A stretch of DNA of 64,000 nucleotides, taken from Sediminibacillus dalangtanensis. Lineage in GTDB: Bacteria > Bacillota > Bacilli > Bacillales > Amphibacillaceae. The notes under the pieces were generated by a model. It did not search any database and had not been told where the DNA came from. It was given only the letters and a program-made list of their open reading frames with translations. Positions 46,667 to 57,105 of the stretch are shown one piece after another (position 1 is the first letter of the stretch; each line of letters begins with the position of its first letter). The position numbers and the translations under genes were made by a program. The stretch covers positions 3,038,001 to 3,102,000 of the forward strand of contig NZ_CP046956.1 in NCBI RefSeq assembly GCF_017792025.1, given 5' to 3'.

Positions 46667-49600
46667 CCTTTTCACTCCTTTTTATAAGAGGTGCCGCAAC
46701 TTTTATTTTTTCCGACTTTCCTTGCTGGATATAATAGGCTTCATAGGCCTCCAGGCTTTGCTCACGGTATGGCCTGTTGGCAACTTCCAATATGTTTTGA
46801 TCTGTTATTCTGCTAAGCAGCACACCGTTTTTTTGCTTTTTGATAGCTTGCGTAACATCGTCATATAATCGATCGATGGCACTATGGACGGCACCGATGA
46901 CAAAGTGTATTCCCATCCGCGGTCCGTTCTCCACAAGCTTTGCAATCGTTGTCTGGGTAGTGAGTGACATGGAATCAATAACGTGGGATGCATCTGTTAC
47001 CAATACGATTATCGGGCGTATTTCTTCAAGAAAGTCATTTACGGTTGCCTGGCCGCCTGTAGATGACTGGATTTCCCGGAAAGCATCTTCCCTCGCTTCG
47101 AATAATTGCTGAAGCTGTCCTGCCATCTCTTCCATGGAAATTTCTCCATCGGCATAAATATTCGTATGCTGTTTATGTGCTGCAAACCGAAGTGAATCAT
47201 TATCGATCAGTCCGATGTCAATATGCTCGTTCGCCGACATACTAGTCAGAATCGTAAGGAATGTCTGCTCAATACCATCCATATTATCTCCCAGCACCAA
47301 CGTGTTCTGATCTTTTTCCACATCCAGTGCAACCGGCTCGACTGCTTCAAAATCCACTGCAAACGGTATGCCGCCTTCGGAAATAAGCTTTTGTGTTTTT
47401 GAACGCTTGATAAAGTCTTCATAGGCTAGCCTTTCGGGAACCATCGGTATCTCCTCCGGCCGGTCGCCTTGCCAGTGTTCATTCATTTCCTTCGCCGTCT
47501 GCTGGATGGCGTCGATTACCTCGAGGGTTTCTTCTCCTTCTGCCGGCAGCATGGTCTGGAACAGGGCAGGGTCTTCCAGTTTGATGAGACCTCTTCCGGG
47601 AATTTCTTCTATCTCGATGTCAGTTTTGCCGACGATCGATCTAGCCTCTGTCGGTTCAATCAAGTACAGTGGTATCTGCGTTTTGATATTGGAAAGGAGC
47701 GGCATTTTCATGGCGCTTTGCCTTCCTGCACTGATGACGAGATGGATGCCGATACTTGCGCCTTCTCGGGCGATTTGCGTGACCAGTTTTTCAAATTCAT
47801 CGGAAAAATCTGCTTCTCTTACCGAATCGAAGTTATCGATTACGATGACGGTGTTCGGGACGTTGTCGCCGCTGGCCTTTTCGTACATTTCCATGTTGGC
47901 GACACCGTATTGGCTCAGTTTTTGTTTTCGTTCCTTCATGGACGCTGAAAGCAGGCGGATCAGTTTTCCTACTTTCTCTTCCTCATCGACAAGGATGGTA
48001 TCGGCGACATGCGGAAGCTGTTTCAGCGGAAGCAGGCCGTTTGTGCCGAAGTCCAGCAGGTAAACGTGCAGCTGCTCCGGGTTATGCTGCCTCACGAGGT
48101 CCATTACGACGGTTTGCAAAAAGGTTGATTTTCCATAACCCGGACTGGAAAAAACGGCGGCATGGCCATCCTTGCCCAAGTTCAAGGTCAATGGAGACTG
48201 GGACTGGAGCTCCGGCTGGTCAAGCAAGCCGATGGTAGCCTGCAATGCCGGCTTCGGCTTTTGCCATTCTTCTTCGTAATTCACCGGGTGCAGATCCGCT
48301 GCTTTGATCCTTTCCGGAAGCGGCGGCAGCCACGGTCTTGGCAGCTGTTCTATCTGCTGGGCTTCTGTATATTCGGCAATATAATCGATGACGGCATCCA
48401 GCTCGGTCGGTGTCTTCTCGATTTCTTGTTTGTTGTCCAGTCCACTTAAATCCTCGGTCAAGATATCGTACTGGCCGAGCTCGTTGATTGCATAAATCGT
48501 CGTGTCCACAAACTCATGGTCCTGTTTATCCGGTACATAATCGGCACCGCTCCAGGCGCTTTGGAACAATTCATAAATTTCATTGTTCCCCACTTGCAAG
48601 TAAGCGCGCCCAGGCAGCGTGATTTCCGCTGCGTCCGGTGTTTTCAGGATTTCGTTGGAATCTCCTTCGTTCTGTACCTTGAGTGCGAGCTTGAAATTGG
48701 AGTTGGACCAGATTTGATCGTCGACCACGCCGCTCGGTTTTTGCGTGGCGAGTATCAAATGAATCCCGAGTGAACGTCCGATCCGCGCCGTCGATACCAG
48801 CTCTTTCATAAAGTCGGGCTGCTCAGATTTCAATTCGGCAAATTCATCGGATATCAGGAACAAATGCGGCATTGGCTCGCTTGCCTCTCCCTGCTTATAC
48901 AGCTTCTGATATTGATTGATATGGTTGACATTGTGCTCGCCGAACAGACGCTGTCGCTTCTGTAGTTCTGCTTTGATGGAAGCTAGCGCCCGCATCGACT
49001 GGGCCCGGTCCAGGTTGGTGATCGTTCCCACAAGATGCGGCAGATTCCGGAATAAATTCGCCATGCCGCCGCCTTTATAGTCGATCAGCAGGAAAGCGAC
49101 TTCATGCGGGTGGAAATTGACACCAAGCGATAGAATGTACGATTGAATGATTTCCGACTTACCGGAACCAGTTGTACCGGCTACCAGTCCATGGGGACCG
49201 TGCGCTTTTTCATGCAGGTTCAGCTGGACGATGTCCTCTTTCCCGCGCAGTCCTAACGGTACGGCCAGGCTCTTATATGTCTCGTTTTTCACCCAGCGCT
49301 CGGCAATCGTCAATTCGTTCACTTTATCCACTCCATACATTTCCAGGAAGGTCACGCTTTCCGGAATGGAGTTCTTCAGGTTTTGCAAATGGTTGATCGG
49401 TGCCAGCGCCCGTGATACTTCCTCTTTATCAAAGCCTTGTGGAAAATGGTCTGGAGAAAAGTGTTTGTTAACGAGCTCGCCTTCTTCCAGCACAATCGTT
49501 CCGTTGTTGGCATCCCGTATATCGATGACCGTTTTGACATGCTCCGGCAAGGCGTGCATCACATCTTGCACGAATACGAGCGAAACGCCTAAATCACTTG

Positions 49601-51188
49601 GGTCTTCATTGAAGAATTCCATGATAGTATGATCAAGGATCATTTTTTCGTCCGTGATTAGGATGGCATAATGCGGAGAAAAATAGATTTTCTCCCTGTT
49701 GTTGTTCCCCTTTTCATCCAGTGTCTGCTTGCGCTCCTTCAGCACCTGATAAAGGGAATGAAGCACTTGGTCACGCGAGCGCTCATGGTAGACAAAGCCC
49801 CGTACGTTTACATCGCGGACACTTGCATGGGGAAGCCAGCGCATCCAGTCCCACTTTTCTTTTTCTTCTTCCGGAAAAATGGTGACAAACTGCAAATCAT
49901 GATAGCTGTGGAACAAGGAAAGCTGCATGACCATCAGCTGAAGCTGTTCCAGGACAAGCGGCCGCTGTCCGATATAACCGACCGGCCCCTTCATCAGCGA
50001 TGCCGGCACAGGGACATCTTTCAACGTTTGATATTGGGAAAGCAATTGCCGGGCTTCATCGACCAGTTCATCCTTCTCCTGGGTGAATTCTTCTTCATTG
50101 AATTCAATCGAAAAGCTTGTGTCGACTTCGCCAAGCCCTGTCCGGTAGTTCAGGAAGTCATGATGGTAAATCGTTTTTTCGTAAATGCGGGCTTGCACGC
50201 CGACTGCCATGTCGCGGATTTCATCCACGCAAGGATAATGGTAGGTCAAAGCATGGCGCTGCTCCTCTGTTGCTGAGTACAGCTCCTTCGTTTTCCGCTG
50301 CAAGTAGGCTTTATAGCTTGCTTCCCTTTCCTTCATGTCGGCATTGTACTTTTTCACATTCTTGATGTAGGACGTGATGGAGAAAATAATGGTGACGACC
50401 GTTACCGAAAGCATGACCATAATGTAAATGCCCCGTGGTTGAACCAGGGAAATCAGCACCAGCGCAACAACCATGACAAGCGGCGGCACGATCGTACGTG
50501 CCAGTTGTTCACTGGGCTTGGAAGGTTTGTTCGATGGCTTGGCGATGGTACGTTTTTCCTCTGGTTCCCGGTAAATGATCCGGGGAGAACGATGATAGTC
50601 CGGATACTCTTCTGTGTAAGGAGTGGCGACATGGACCAGTTCTACCAATTTACTTGTGAAACGCTGCCTGGAGGCAGTGATATGAATTTCATTTTCACCG
50701 ATGGAAAACAAAAAGCCGTCAGTAAATAGCTGATCCCCCGGCAGGACAACCGCATGTTCGCTTCCGCCGGCAAAATTATGATAAACATTCCCCGTGGAAA
50801 CTTCCAAAGCAAATGCGCCATCCTCCGGTATTCTTTTTAAAACAAAATCGGCTTCCGATTGACGCAGTGTGATGTCATCATAAGCATGGGTGCCGAATGT
50901 AACGATATCCTTGCCCGCTGTGTCGAATGCATGCATATCATTTGTATCGAGAAGAAAAGCATCGAGCTGCTCGTCAGCAACTTGTATGGATACATGCTCC
51001 TCTACCTTGTTTCCTTCGATGGTGCATCGCTTCCCATCCCATTGCCCTGACAGGGATCGTTCCATATCCGGAAACGCAAGTGCATCGGACCAATCCGGCC
51101 CGATTGTCACCTGTTTTGCTGCCGATTCGTGTAAATGGCATTTATGTAATTGTTGCCGATAAGTAACCATAAGTAGTTTTTCCGCCAT
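46650..51188 (-). CDS. essC: Type VII secretion ATPase EssC
   Basis: EssC is the membrane motor of T7SSb. The 1512-aa protein has two FHA-like domains (about 1-190), two transmembrane helices (about 232-272) and three FtsK/SpoIIIE ATPase domains. D1 has Walker A GTTGSGKS near 670 and LLIDYKGGGM. D2 has SPGYGKST near 1015 with IVIDNFDS. D3, near 1300, has a degenerate P-loop (GDNMDGIEQ). ATG 51188 is chosen (GGGAG 7 nt upstream); the frame is open to 51236. C-terminal variants of EssC are known to track with effector sets, here the toxins downstream. Confidence 0.95.
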   Translation of the reverse strand: MAEKLLMVTYRQQLHKCHLHESAAKQVTIGPDWSDALAFPDMERSLSGQWDGKRCTIEGNKVEEHVSIQVADEQLDAFLLDTNDMHAFDTAGKDIVTFGTHAYDDITLRQSEADFVLKRIPEDGAFALEVSTGNVYHNFAGGSEHAVVLPGDQLFTDGFLFSIGENEIHITASRQRFTSKLVELVHVATPYTEEYPDYHRSPRIIYREPEEKRTIAKPSNKPSKPSEQLARTIVPPLVMVVALVLISLVQPRGIYIMVMLSVTVVTIIFSITSYIKNVKKYNADMKEREASYKAYLQRKTKELYSATEEQRHALTYHYPCVDEIRDMAVGVQARIYEKTIYHHDFLNYRTGLGEVDTSFSIEFNEEEFTQEKDELVDEARQLLSQYQTLKDVPVPASLMKGPVGYIGQRPLVLEQLQLMVMQLSLFHSYHDLQFVTIFPEEEKEKWDWMRWLPHASVRDVNVRGFVYHERSRDQVLHSLYQVLKERKQTLDEKGNNNREKIYFSPHYAILITDEKMILDHTIMEFFNEDPSDLGVSLVFVQDVMHALPEHVKTVIDIRDANNGTIVLEEGELVNKHFSPDHFPQGFDKEEVSRALAPINHLQNLKNSIPESVTFLEMYGVDKVNELTIAERWVKNETYKSLAVPLGLRGKEDIVQLNLHEKAHGPHGLVAGTTGSGKSEIIQSYILSLGVNFHPHEVAFLLIDYKGGGMANLFRNLPHLVGTITNLDRAQSMRALASIKAELQKRQRLFGEHNVNHINQYQKLYKQGEASEPMPHLFLISDEFAELKSEQPDFMKELVSTARIGRSLGIHLILATQKPSGVVDDQIWSNSNFKLALKVQNEGDSNEILKTPDAAEITLPGRAYLQVGNNEIYELFQSAWSGADYVPDKQDHEFVDTTIYAINELGQYDILTEDLSGLDNKQEIEKTPTELDAVIDYIAEYTEAQQIEQLPRPWLPPLPERIKAADLHPVNYEEEWQKPKPALQATIGLLDQPELQSQSPLTLNLGKDGHAAVFSSPGYGKSTFLQTVVMDLVRQHNPEQLHVYLLDFGTNGLLPLKQLPHVADTILVDEEEKVGKLIRLLSASMKERKQKLSQYGVANMEMYEKASGDNVPNTVIVIDNFDSVREADFSDEFEKLVTQIAREGASIGIHLVISAGRQSAMKMPLLSNIKTQIPLYLIEPTEARSIVGKTDIEIEEIPGRGLIKLEDPALFQTMLPAEGEETLEVIDAIQQTAKEMNEHWQGDRPEEIPMVPERLAYEDFIKRSKTQKLISEGGIPFAVDFEAVEPVALDVEKDQNTLVLGDNMDGIEQTFLTILTSMSANEHIDIGLIDNDSLRFAAHKQHTNIYADGEISMEEMAGQLQQLFEAREDAFREIQSSTGGQATVNDFLEEIRPIIVLVTDASHVIDSMSLTTQTTIAKLVENGPRMGIHFVIGAVHSAIDRLYDDVTQAIKKQKNGVLLSRITDQNILEVANRPYREQSLEAYEAYYIQQGKSEKIKVAAPLIKRSEKDVLVF

Positions 51189-51232
51189 CTGTTTCTCCCT
51201 CTCTAACCCTTTGGAAAATGGAACACATGAAG

Positions 51233-52537
51233 TCATTCATCTTTGTTTTCTGTTTGTTCCTGAGAATCGTTTTCCTGTTGTTCCTGTTGTTCCTCTTGCT
51301 CGCTTTGCGTATCGCTTGCTGGTTGTTCTTCTGGTTCGGTATCCGCATTGTCCTGTATAGCATCGCCGGCTTCATCTGAATCCAAATTGTATTCTTCGCG
51401 ATAGCGATTCAGCTCATCCTGCAATTCGTTAACCAGTTCATCCCGTTCCGTTCCGGATAAATCGGGGTTGTTTTTCGCCTGTTCGATTTTTTTAATCAAG
51501 CCGTACATGATCAGCTGCGGGTCATCAATATACTTTGCCGTTTCAAGCGCCTGGTCGAAGTCTCCCCGTCCGTTATAAATCCAGTAAAGCAGATAATTCT
51601 CATCACTCTTCAAACTGACATTTTTGAGGATTACTTCCTTTTCCGACTCCGATAAGTTCTCGACATTAATGTAAGCATTGGCCAGGATATATTTAGTCTG
51701 CTGCGGCAGCTTTTCCGGATCTGCATCTTCCAGTGTCGAAATCACCCCGCTGTTGGAAGAGGCAAGGTATTCACCATGAGCTGCCAGCAAGTCATCCTGA
51801 AAAGGGACTTTCAATAGTCCATAGTAAACAACCGGGACAGCCAGCAGTACAGCCGCGACAATCATCCCGATGGAAAGCTGCTTGAAGAGCTTGAAGCGTT
51901 TTGTCGGAACCACAGACATCGTCTTTTCCGTTTTACGCTGCTCCTCTTCATAACTTTCCAGCAGATAGGCATGCAGCTCTTCCAGATCGTCTATCTCGCT
52001 CACTTTCCGCTGAAAATCGGTTTCTTTCACATCATTCAGCGAACCATTGTATAACTGGTCAAAATCGTATTTTTTGGAAAAGAGGGCGATGATAAAGCAC
52101 TTATATTGCTTCAAAAACGAACTTTCTTCCATTTCATAAGGCGGGACAAGTCCGCGGATTCCGCGGTAAACGACTACTGGCATAAGATTGTCATCGAATA
52201 CTACATTGTCCGGATGCAGAAAAACAGTAATTCTTGTCGATAGATAGCTTTCCAGCTTCCCCAAATTACATAGAAGCCTTAATTTTTCATTGCGCTGAAG
52301 CTTCAGAATTTGCTTCCATCGCTTTCTTCTGCTGTTCACTTGGAAATCAAACTGGAATGCATCTGCTTCTTCCTCGACCGTCAGCGGACAAAGGTATTCG
52401 GAAGGCTGCTGCATCAAATCCATCTGCCGGATATCCTTTATATTGGTTTGGGATTTTGGCAGCTTTAAATGCCAGCTGTTCTTTTCTATCACAAAGGGAA
52501 GTGACAGATGTTCAAACTGTAATGTCTTTTCCTTCAT
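51233..52537 (-). CDS. essB: Type VII secretion protein EssB
   Basis: EssB (YukC) is a 434-aa bitopic membrane component. An N-terminal pseudokinase-like cytoplasmic domain (1-215) is followed by one membrane helix (SIGMIVAAVLLAVPVVYYGLL, about 221-241). An extracytoplasmic helical domain comes next, with a Glu/Gln-rich tail (residues 390-434) that is almost low complexity. AAAGGAG lies before the ATG. It is positioned between esaB and essC as in S. aureus. Confidence 0.93.
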   Translation of the reverse strand: MKEKTLQFEHLSLPFVIEKNSWHLKLPKSQTNIKDIRQMDLMQQPSEYLCPLTVEEEADAFQFDFQVNSRRKRWKQILKLQRNEKLRLLCNLGKLESYLSTRITVFLHPDNVVFDDNLMPVVVYRGIRGLVPPYEMEESSFLKQYKCFIIALFSKKYDFDQLYNGSLNDVKETDFQRKVSEIDDLEELHAYLLESYEEEQRKTEKTMSVVPTKRFKLFKQLSIGMIVAAVLLAVPVVYYGLLKVPFQDDLLAAHGEYLASSNSGVISTLEDADPEKLPQQTKYILANAYINVENLSESEKEVILKNVSLKSDENYLLYWIYNGRGDFDQALETAKYIDDPQLIMYGLIKKIEQAKNNPDLSGTERDELVNELQDELNRYREEYNLDSDEAGDAIQDNADTEPEEQPASDTQSEQEEQQEQQENDSQEQTENKDE

Positions 52538-52566
52538 TTCAACTGACTCCTTTTGTCTAATAACCC

Positions 52567-52824
52567 TTATAATACAAGCAGGATATCTCCATCCGTCACA
52601 GGATAGTCGATTAACATATCATCGTCAGCAATCAGGAGATTCTTGGTCACCACCTTGATGCTGCTGCGGCTGTTTTCCTCAGAGGCTAAATTCAACGTTT
52701 CCATCACATATTGAAGCAATTGTTTTACAGAAACTTGGGAGGGGATACGAAGATCATAGACTCCGCCCCCGTCTATTCGTTTGCTGAAATCCATCGTCAC
52801 GTTGATATGGGTGTCCTTTGCCAT
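52567..52824 (-). CDS. esaB: Ubiquitin-like T7SS protein EsaB
   Basis: The 85-aa YukD/EsaB protein has a ubiquitin-like fold: HINVTMDFSKRIDGGGVYDL, a central helix (VKQLLQYVMETL) and the final LIDYPVTDGDILLVL strand. It acts in the cytoplasm and regulates or assists secretion. The gene lies 11 nt after essA. Confidence 0.9.
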   Translation of the reverse strand: MAKDTHINVTMDFSKRIDGGGVYDLRIPSQVSVKQLLQYVMETLNLASEENSRSSIKVVTKNLLIADDDMLIDYPVTDGDILLVL

Positions 52825-52835
52825 GCGTCAATCTC

Positions 52836-53336
52836 CTAACCAAGTGTTTTTTGCATCATGATGTAAAGTCCACCTGATAATAAAAGAACTGCTCCTGTCA
52901 AAACCATTAAAACAGTACTTCCAACGCCAGAGCTCTCTTCATCTGCTTGTATTTCTTCAGCATCCGCTGTTGTGGATGCAGTCACTGTATAAGTCTCTTC
53001 GAACAAAGCATTTCTGGTGGCATGCAGCGTTGTAACCGGCTCTTCCTCCATTGTAAACAGCTCTTCCTCTAATGCTTCCATCGATTGATTGTTTTTTTCT
53101 TCAACTTGCTTGATGGCTGTGAAGGTTTCTTCCGCAAATAGGTCAGGAAAAACCTTATCTAATTCTGTTTCCTTATTGGACTGGTTCTCCTTATTCTCCT
53201 GTTTGATTCGATCAACCTTCATTTTTAAAGAGCCATCACTCTCCGCATATACTGCCGGTGCTGCGTAAGTAGTCAGCACCAGCAGTGCGGCAGCAAGGAA
53301 AAAAGAATGTTTACCCAGCTTCTGCGTCGCTTTCAT
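52836..53336 (-). CDS. essA: Type VII secretion protein EssA
   Basis: The 166-aa protein has a signal-like first helix (HSFFLAAALLVLTTYAAPAVYA), an extracytoplasmic charged domain and a C-terminal membrane helix (STVLMVLTGAVLLLSGGLYIMM), the EssA/YueC topology. ATG 53336 is chosen for the AGGGG site 9 nt upstream. It overlaps esaA by 26 nt. Similarity in this family is low, so the call leans on topology and position. Confidence 0.85.
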   Translation of the reverse strand: MKATQKLGKHSFFLAAALLVLTTYAAPAVYAESDGSLKMKVDRIKQENKENQSNKETELDKVFPDLFAEETFTAIKQVEEKNNQSMEALEEELFTMEEEPVTTLHATRNALFEETYTVTASTTADAEEIQADEESSGVGSTVLMVLTGAVLLLSGGLYIMMQKTLG

Positions 53337-56300
53337 CGTCCATGTCCCCTTCATTGTCTGCACGGTGCAGGACAAATAAATTTGCTAAAACTCCCAGCAC
53401 AGCTACTGCGATGATGATAAACAGTGACAATTGATAATTTGCTGTACCCTGCCAAATTTCCAACAGCAGGGATTCGACGTAATGGAGCGGCGAGTAAGTT
53501 TTCAAATAGTCGATGCCCGCCACACCGGAACCAAAGGCATTTTTACCGAAAAGGTACAGACTCAATACCATGAGCAGCAGGAACATTCCAATCATTTTCA
53601 ACTGTCTCAACAAGTAAGTCGCAAGCAGCAGCATGCCGGTTATCAGGAGAATGATGACTCCTGTGAGCAACAATAGCGCTTTATCTGTCAACCCCATCGA
53701 GTAGCCGGAAACAACTCCGATGACAAGCCCCTCCAGCACCCCAATTCCAGCGGTAACCAGTGTAATTGGGGCATTCAAGCCTGCCAATGTTTTTTCTGCT
53801 TCAAATGGATTTCCTTCGCGGCGTTTCTGGTTGATTGTCGAGATGACATAAGCAGTGAACAACACGACGATAAAGCAAATCAACACAAGGTAATATGGTG
53901 TGAAAGTATTTTTTGTCGTTGTTGTGCCAACTTTGCTCATGGTCCCCTGGTTGCTCGCCTGTACCGGGTTGGACAGAAAGTCATATAACTCTTCGTTCTG
54001 CCTTTCCCCGACTCTGCTGTTCGCCAGCACACCTTTGAAATTCTCGGCGAATTCCTGGTCAGCCAGAAGCTTATTCGTCATGTCGACGGACAAGGTTTCC
54101 GCCTGGCTTACCAAGTCTGTACCGCTCTCCTGGATTTCCGTTGCCTGCTCATCGATTTGGTCGAATGTATCATAAACCGTCTCGGCAGAATTCAGGTTTC
54201 CCTGTGCCTGCTCGGAAAGGCTTTGACTTGCTGTAAGCAGTGGCTGAAACTCCTGATCCAATGCCATAATCGCTGTTTGTTCTTCTTCTTGATTGGTTTG
54301 CAGCTGTTTGTTGGATTCCAATAGCTGCAAGCTGTTTTCCCGCCATGCTTCAACATCGGCCAATGTGGCAGCAAGGTTCTTGTTAAGTCTTTCTGCCTCT
54401 TTAGCCGTCGTATTGATACGTTCGACAAGTTTGTCAGCATTCCGTTTGGCCTGTTGAACTTGGAATTGATAGGCAGTTATTCTGCTATGCAGGTTATCCC
54501 AAGGCTGTCGGATTTCTGCCGTGACATCATCCACGATTTTTTCAACGATATAGTCTTTTAGCAGATCTTTTATATCTTTTTCATTGAATAGATAATAGAG
54601 CGACTCCTCTGTTGCTAGTTCATGAAGGCTATCACTGTCCTTCAGTTTATCTAAGAAACCGTCTGAAGAAATATCAAAACCATAGTAAGCTTCAAAAGCT
54701 GAATATAACTTGTAATATGGAGCAACTTTGTTAATAGCTCCATTGAACAGTAGCTTAGTAGTATCATCCATTTTTTCCACAGGGGTTAGAACTGTTCGAT
54801 TGATTTGATTATTAATTATCTCTACTACTTCAACTTCTGTTTCTTCTTCCGTTTTATCATTCGGTTTTTCTTCATTGCCAGATCCTGGTTCTTCTGTTTC
54901 AGGTTCTTCTGAATTTTTAGTTTCTTCTGTTTCAGGTTCTTCTGGATTATCACTTACTTCCGATTCACTATCAGTTACCTCTGCAGCCCCTTGCTCACTA
55001 CTATTATCATTTTGATTCACTTCAGCATCTTCTTGAATCATCTCAGTTTCTGATTGAACTGATTCTCCCTCAGTATTAGAAACTGTAGTACTTGCAACTA
55101 AAGAAACATTCTTCTCTTGTAAAAATGCTGTATTTGGTTCATCTTCTTTTGTTATATTTTTTTGTGTCAAGTTCCATGTCCACTTGATGGGTTGATATAT
55201 ATCAATAGTGCTATTTTCTTTTAGCTTCAGGGTGACCTTGATATTAAATTTACCTTCCTCATTTGGAGAAAGATTAACTTTTCCTGTATCTCTATAAACA
55301 TCAGTGTAATTTTGAAAATCCTTTTTTCCAGGAAGTTTTAATTGAAGATTCGTAACTTCAAATTCCGGATTGCCTTCTGGTAATTCCAACGTGAAAACCT
55401 GACCATCATTCTCGTTTTTAGGAATGTGGACAGCATCAAAAACTTCCACTCCATTAGAAATTAAATGATTTTTAACATCGGTAATATGTTCTTCTAAAGT
55501 ATTTTCACTATCCGGTGGAAGTGAAAAATCCGGGTCAAATATCTTTGTAATTTTAATTGTTTTTCGTATATCTTTTAACGTATCCTCAGTTAAACCAAAA
55601 TCCTTCAACTTATTTGGATCAAGTGTTGGAAGCTTAGAAATTTGATTTTTAATATAATTCCTCGCCTTATTGTCCTGGGCTTCAAGCAAATTATCTAATG
55701 GTTCGCTTTCCCCCTCAAATGCTTCGTCTAGATAAGAAGAAATACTAGCCTTAACCTTTCCAGTATATCCGCCTTCATTGTCCGGATTCAGCCTGCTTTC
55801 GATTTCGAGCTGGGTCGCTTCCACTTTCGCCAGTGATTCCTGCAAATGCTGTTGCAAGGCAGCAGCGCCCAGTTTGATATTGTTTGTCGGCGCTTGTGAA
55901 ACGCTCTGCCGGCTGAGCATAAAAGTGGTGACCGGCGGTTCTTCTGTCTGGCTATTGTCCTGCTGTGCAAACTGGTTATTAATGTTGATATTTGCCTGCT
56001 TCAAATTTTCCAACTGCTGTTCAACATCGTATTGGTTCAGTGATTCGTCAAATTGATTGATAGATTGAGAGAAATCGAGCGTTTGCGAGCTATTGTTTTC
56101 AGCTAACTGGAATACATCCTGCATTCCTGATCGGTAATTTTCATCCAGCTCCGCGTTTTCTGCCAGCTGTGTTTCAAAGTCCTTCACTATATCCTGGAAA
56201 CCTGTAAAGCTATCTTTTGAAATCTGGGTATTGTCTTTTATTGCTCCAAATTGACTCGTATAGTTTTCCAACGGGTTATGGATTTCCGTATTAAACGTTT

Positions 56301-56859
56301 GCGTATATACTGCTTGTTTGGAAATAATTTCGCCAATATTGTCTTGAGCGTCTTGTAGGTTGCCGACAATGCTGGCAAAGTACACATCGATAATTCTGCG
56401 GTTGAAATCGTTCAGTATGTTACTTGCCGTTTTTTCCGCTTCTGTTTTTATCTGTTCGTTGTCGGAGGCATTGATTTTATAGTTCAGGACAACTTGTTCG
56501 GGGTTTTCCGACTCGATGGAAAGAGCTTTTTCGGAAAAATCATCCGGGATGACAATCATCATATCGTATGTATTGCGTTCCAGACCGCTTTCAGCCACTC
56601 CACGGCTGACAACAAACCAGTCGTGATCATCCCGGTTATTGATACTTTCCACAAACGCATCACCAAAAGCCAGTGCTTCTCCACTCAATGAAGCACCCTT
56701 GTCTTCATTGACCAGAGCAATGGCCATTCTTTGTGTATTCTCTGTTTCTTTTGTTTCCGACTCTGCCGTCTGCCTGTTCAATGCCAGGTAGGATAAGCTT
56801 GAACCAAGGATTAGGATTAAAAGTAAAAATAATAACCAGCGTTTATCGAGTTTTTTCAT
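53311..56859 (-). CDS. esaA: Type VII secretion protein EsaA (YueB-like)
   Basis: This 1182-aa membrane protein spans the envelope. TM1 lies near residues 8-26, a large extracellular domain with coiled coils follows (about 30-980), then about five C-terminal helices (985-1170). It starts LDKRWLLFLLLILILGSSL and contains the family stretch MAIALVNEDKGASLSGEAL. YueB of B. subtilis is the SPP1 phage receptor. An unusual Glu/Pro/Thr-rich insert occupies roughly 600-680 (NPEEPETEETKNSEEPETEE). ATG 56859 is chosen with AGGAG 9 nt upstream. At 1182 aa it is longer than the roughly 1000-1080 aa of well-known members. Confidence 0.92.
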   Translation of the reverse strand: MKKLDKRWLLFLLLILILGSSLSYLALNRQTAESETKETENTQRMAIALVNEDKGASLSGEALAFGDAFVESINNRDDHDWFVVSRGVAESGLERNTYDMMIVIPDDFSEKALSIESENPEQVVLNYKINASDNEQIKTEAEKTASNILNDFNRRIIDVYFASIVGNLQDAQDNIGEIISKQAVYTQTFNTEIHNPLENYTSQFGAIKDNTQISKDSFTGFQDIVKDFETQLAENAELDENYRSGMQDVFQLAENNSSQTLDFSQSINQFDESLNQYDVEQQLENLKQANININNQFAQQDNSQTEEPPVTTFMLSRQSVSQAPTNNIKLGAAALQQHLQESLAKVEATQLEIESRLNPDNEGGYTGKVKASISSYLDEAFEGESEPLDNLLEAQDNKARNYIKNQISKLPTLDPNKLKDFGLTEDTLKDIRKTIKITKIFDPDFSLPPDSENTLEEHITDVKNHLISNGVEVFDAVHIPKNENDGQVFTLELPEGNPEFEVTNLQLKLPGKKDFQNYTDVYRDTGKVNLSPNEEGKFNIKVTLKLKENSTIDIYQPIKWTWNLTQKNITKEDEPNTAFLQEKNVSLVASTTVSNTEGESVQSETEMIQEDAEVNQNDNSSEQGAAEVTDSESEVSDNPEEPETEETKNSEEPETEEPGSGNEEKPNDKTEEETEVEVVEIINNQINRTVLTPVEKMDDTTKLLFNGAINKVAPYYKLYSAFEAYYGFDISSDGFLDKLKDSDSLHELATEESLYYLFNEKDIKDLLKDYIVEKIVDDVTAEIRQPWDNLHSRITAYQFQVQQAKRNADKLVERINTTAKEAERLNKNLAATLADVEAWRENSLQLLESNKQLQTNQEEEQTAIMALDQEFQPLLTASQSLSEQAQGNLNSAETVYDTFDQIDEQATEIQESGTDLVSQAETLSVDMTNKLLADQEFAENFKGVLANSRVGERQNEELYDFLSNPVQASNQGTMSKVGTTTTKNTFTPYYLVLICFIVVLFTAYVISTINQKRREGNPFEAEKTLAGLNAPITLVTAGIGVLEGLVIGVVSGYSMGLTDKALLLLTGVIILLITGMLLLATYLLRQLKMIGMFLLLMVLSLYLFGKNAFGSGVAGIDYLKTYSPLHYVESLLLEIWQGTANYQLSLFIIIAVAVLGVLANLFVLHRADNEGDMDDESDAEAG

Positions 56860-57057
56860 ATGGGACATCTCCTACTAAACCATTTGTGATGGGCGTTCAA
56901 AAAGTCATCGAGTCAACGGAGTATTAAACGCACTCAGATTTTCTGAAGGTTTCAACATAGAAGTATAATTCGCGGTATAGCCGGGAACCGGCCAAATCTA
57001 CGTGGCTCTTTGAACAACTCTGCATTATTCTTAGACTAATAGATACTGACAAGATTT

Positions 57058-57085
57058 GAGCTGCACAACAACCGCCGTGCAGCTC
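57058..57085 (-). terminator. Attenuator hairpin between esxA and esaA
   Basis: GAGCTGCAC and GTGCAGCTC form a 9-bp stem 20 nt after the esxA stop. The T-tract is weak (minus strand AAATCTTGTC), so partial read-through is likely. This would favour esxA transcript over the core genes. Confidence 0.65.
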
Positions 57086-57105
57086 ATCTCAGGGAGGTCA
57101 GGATC

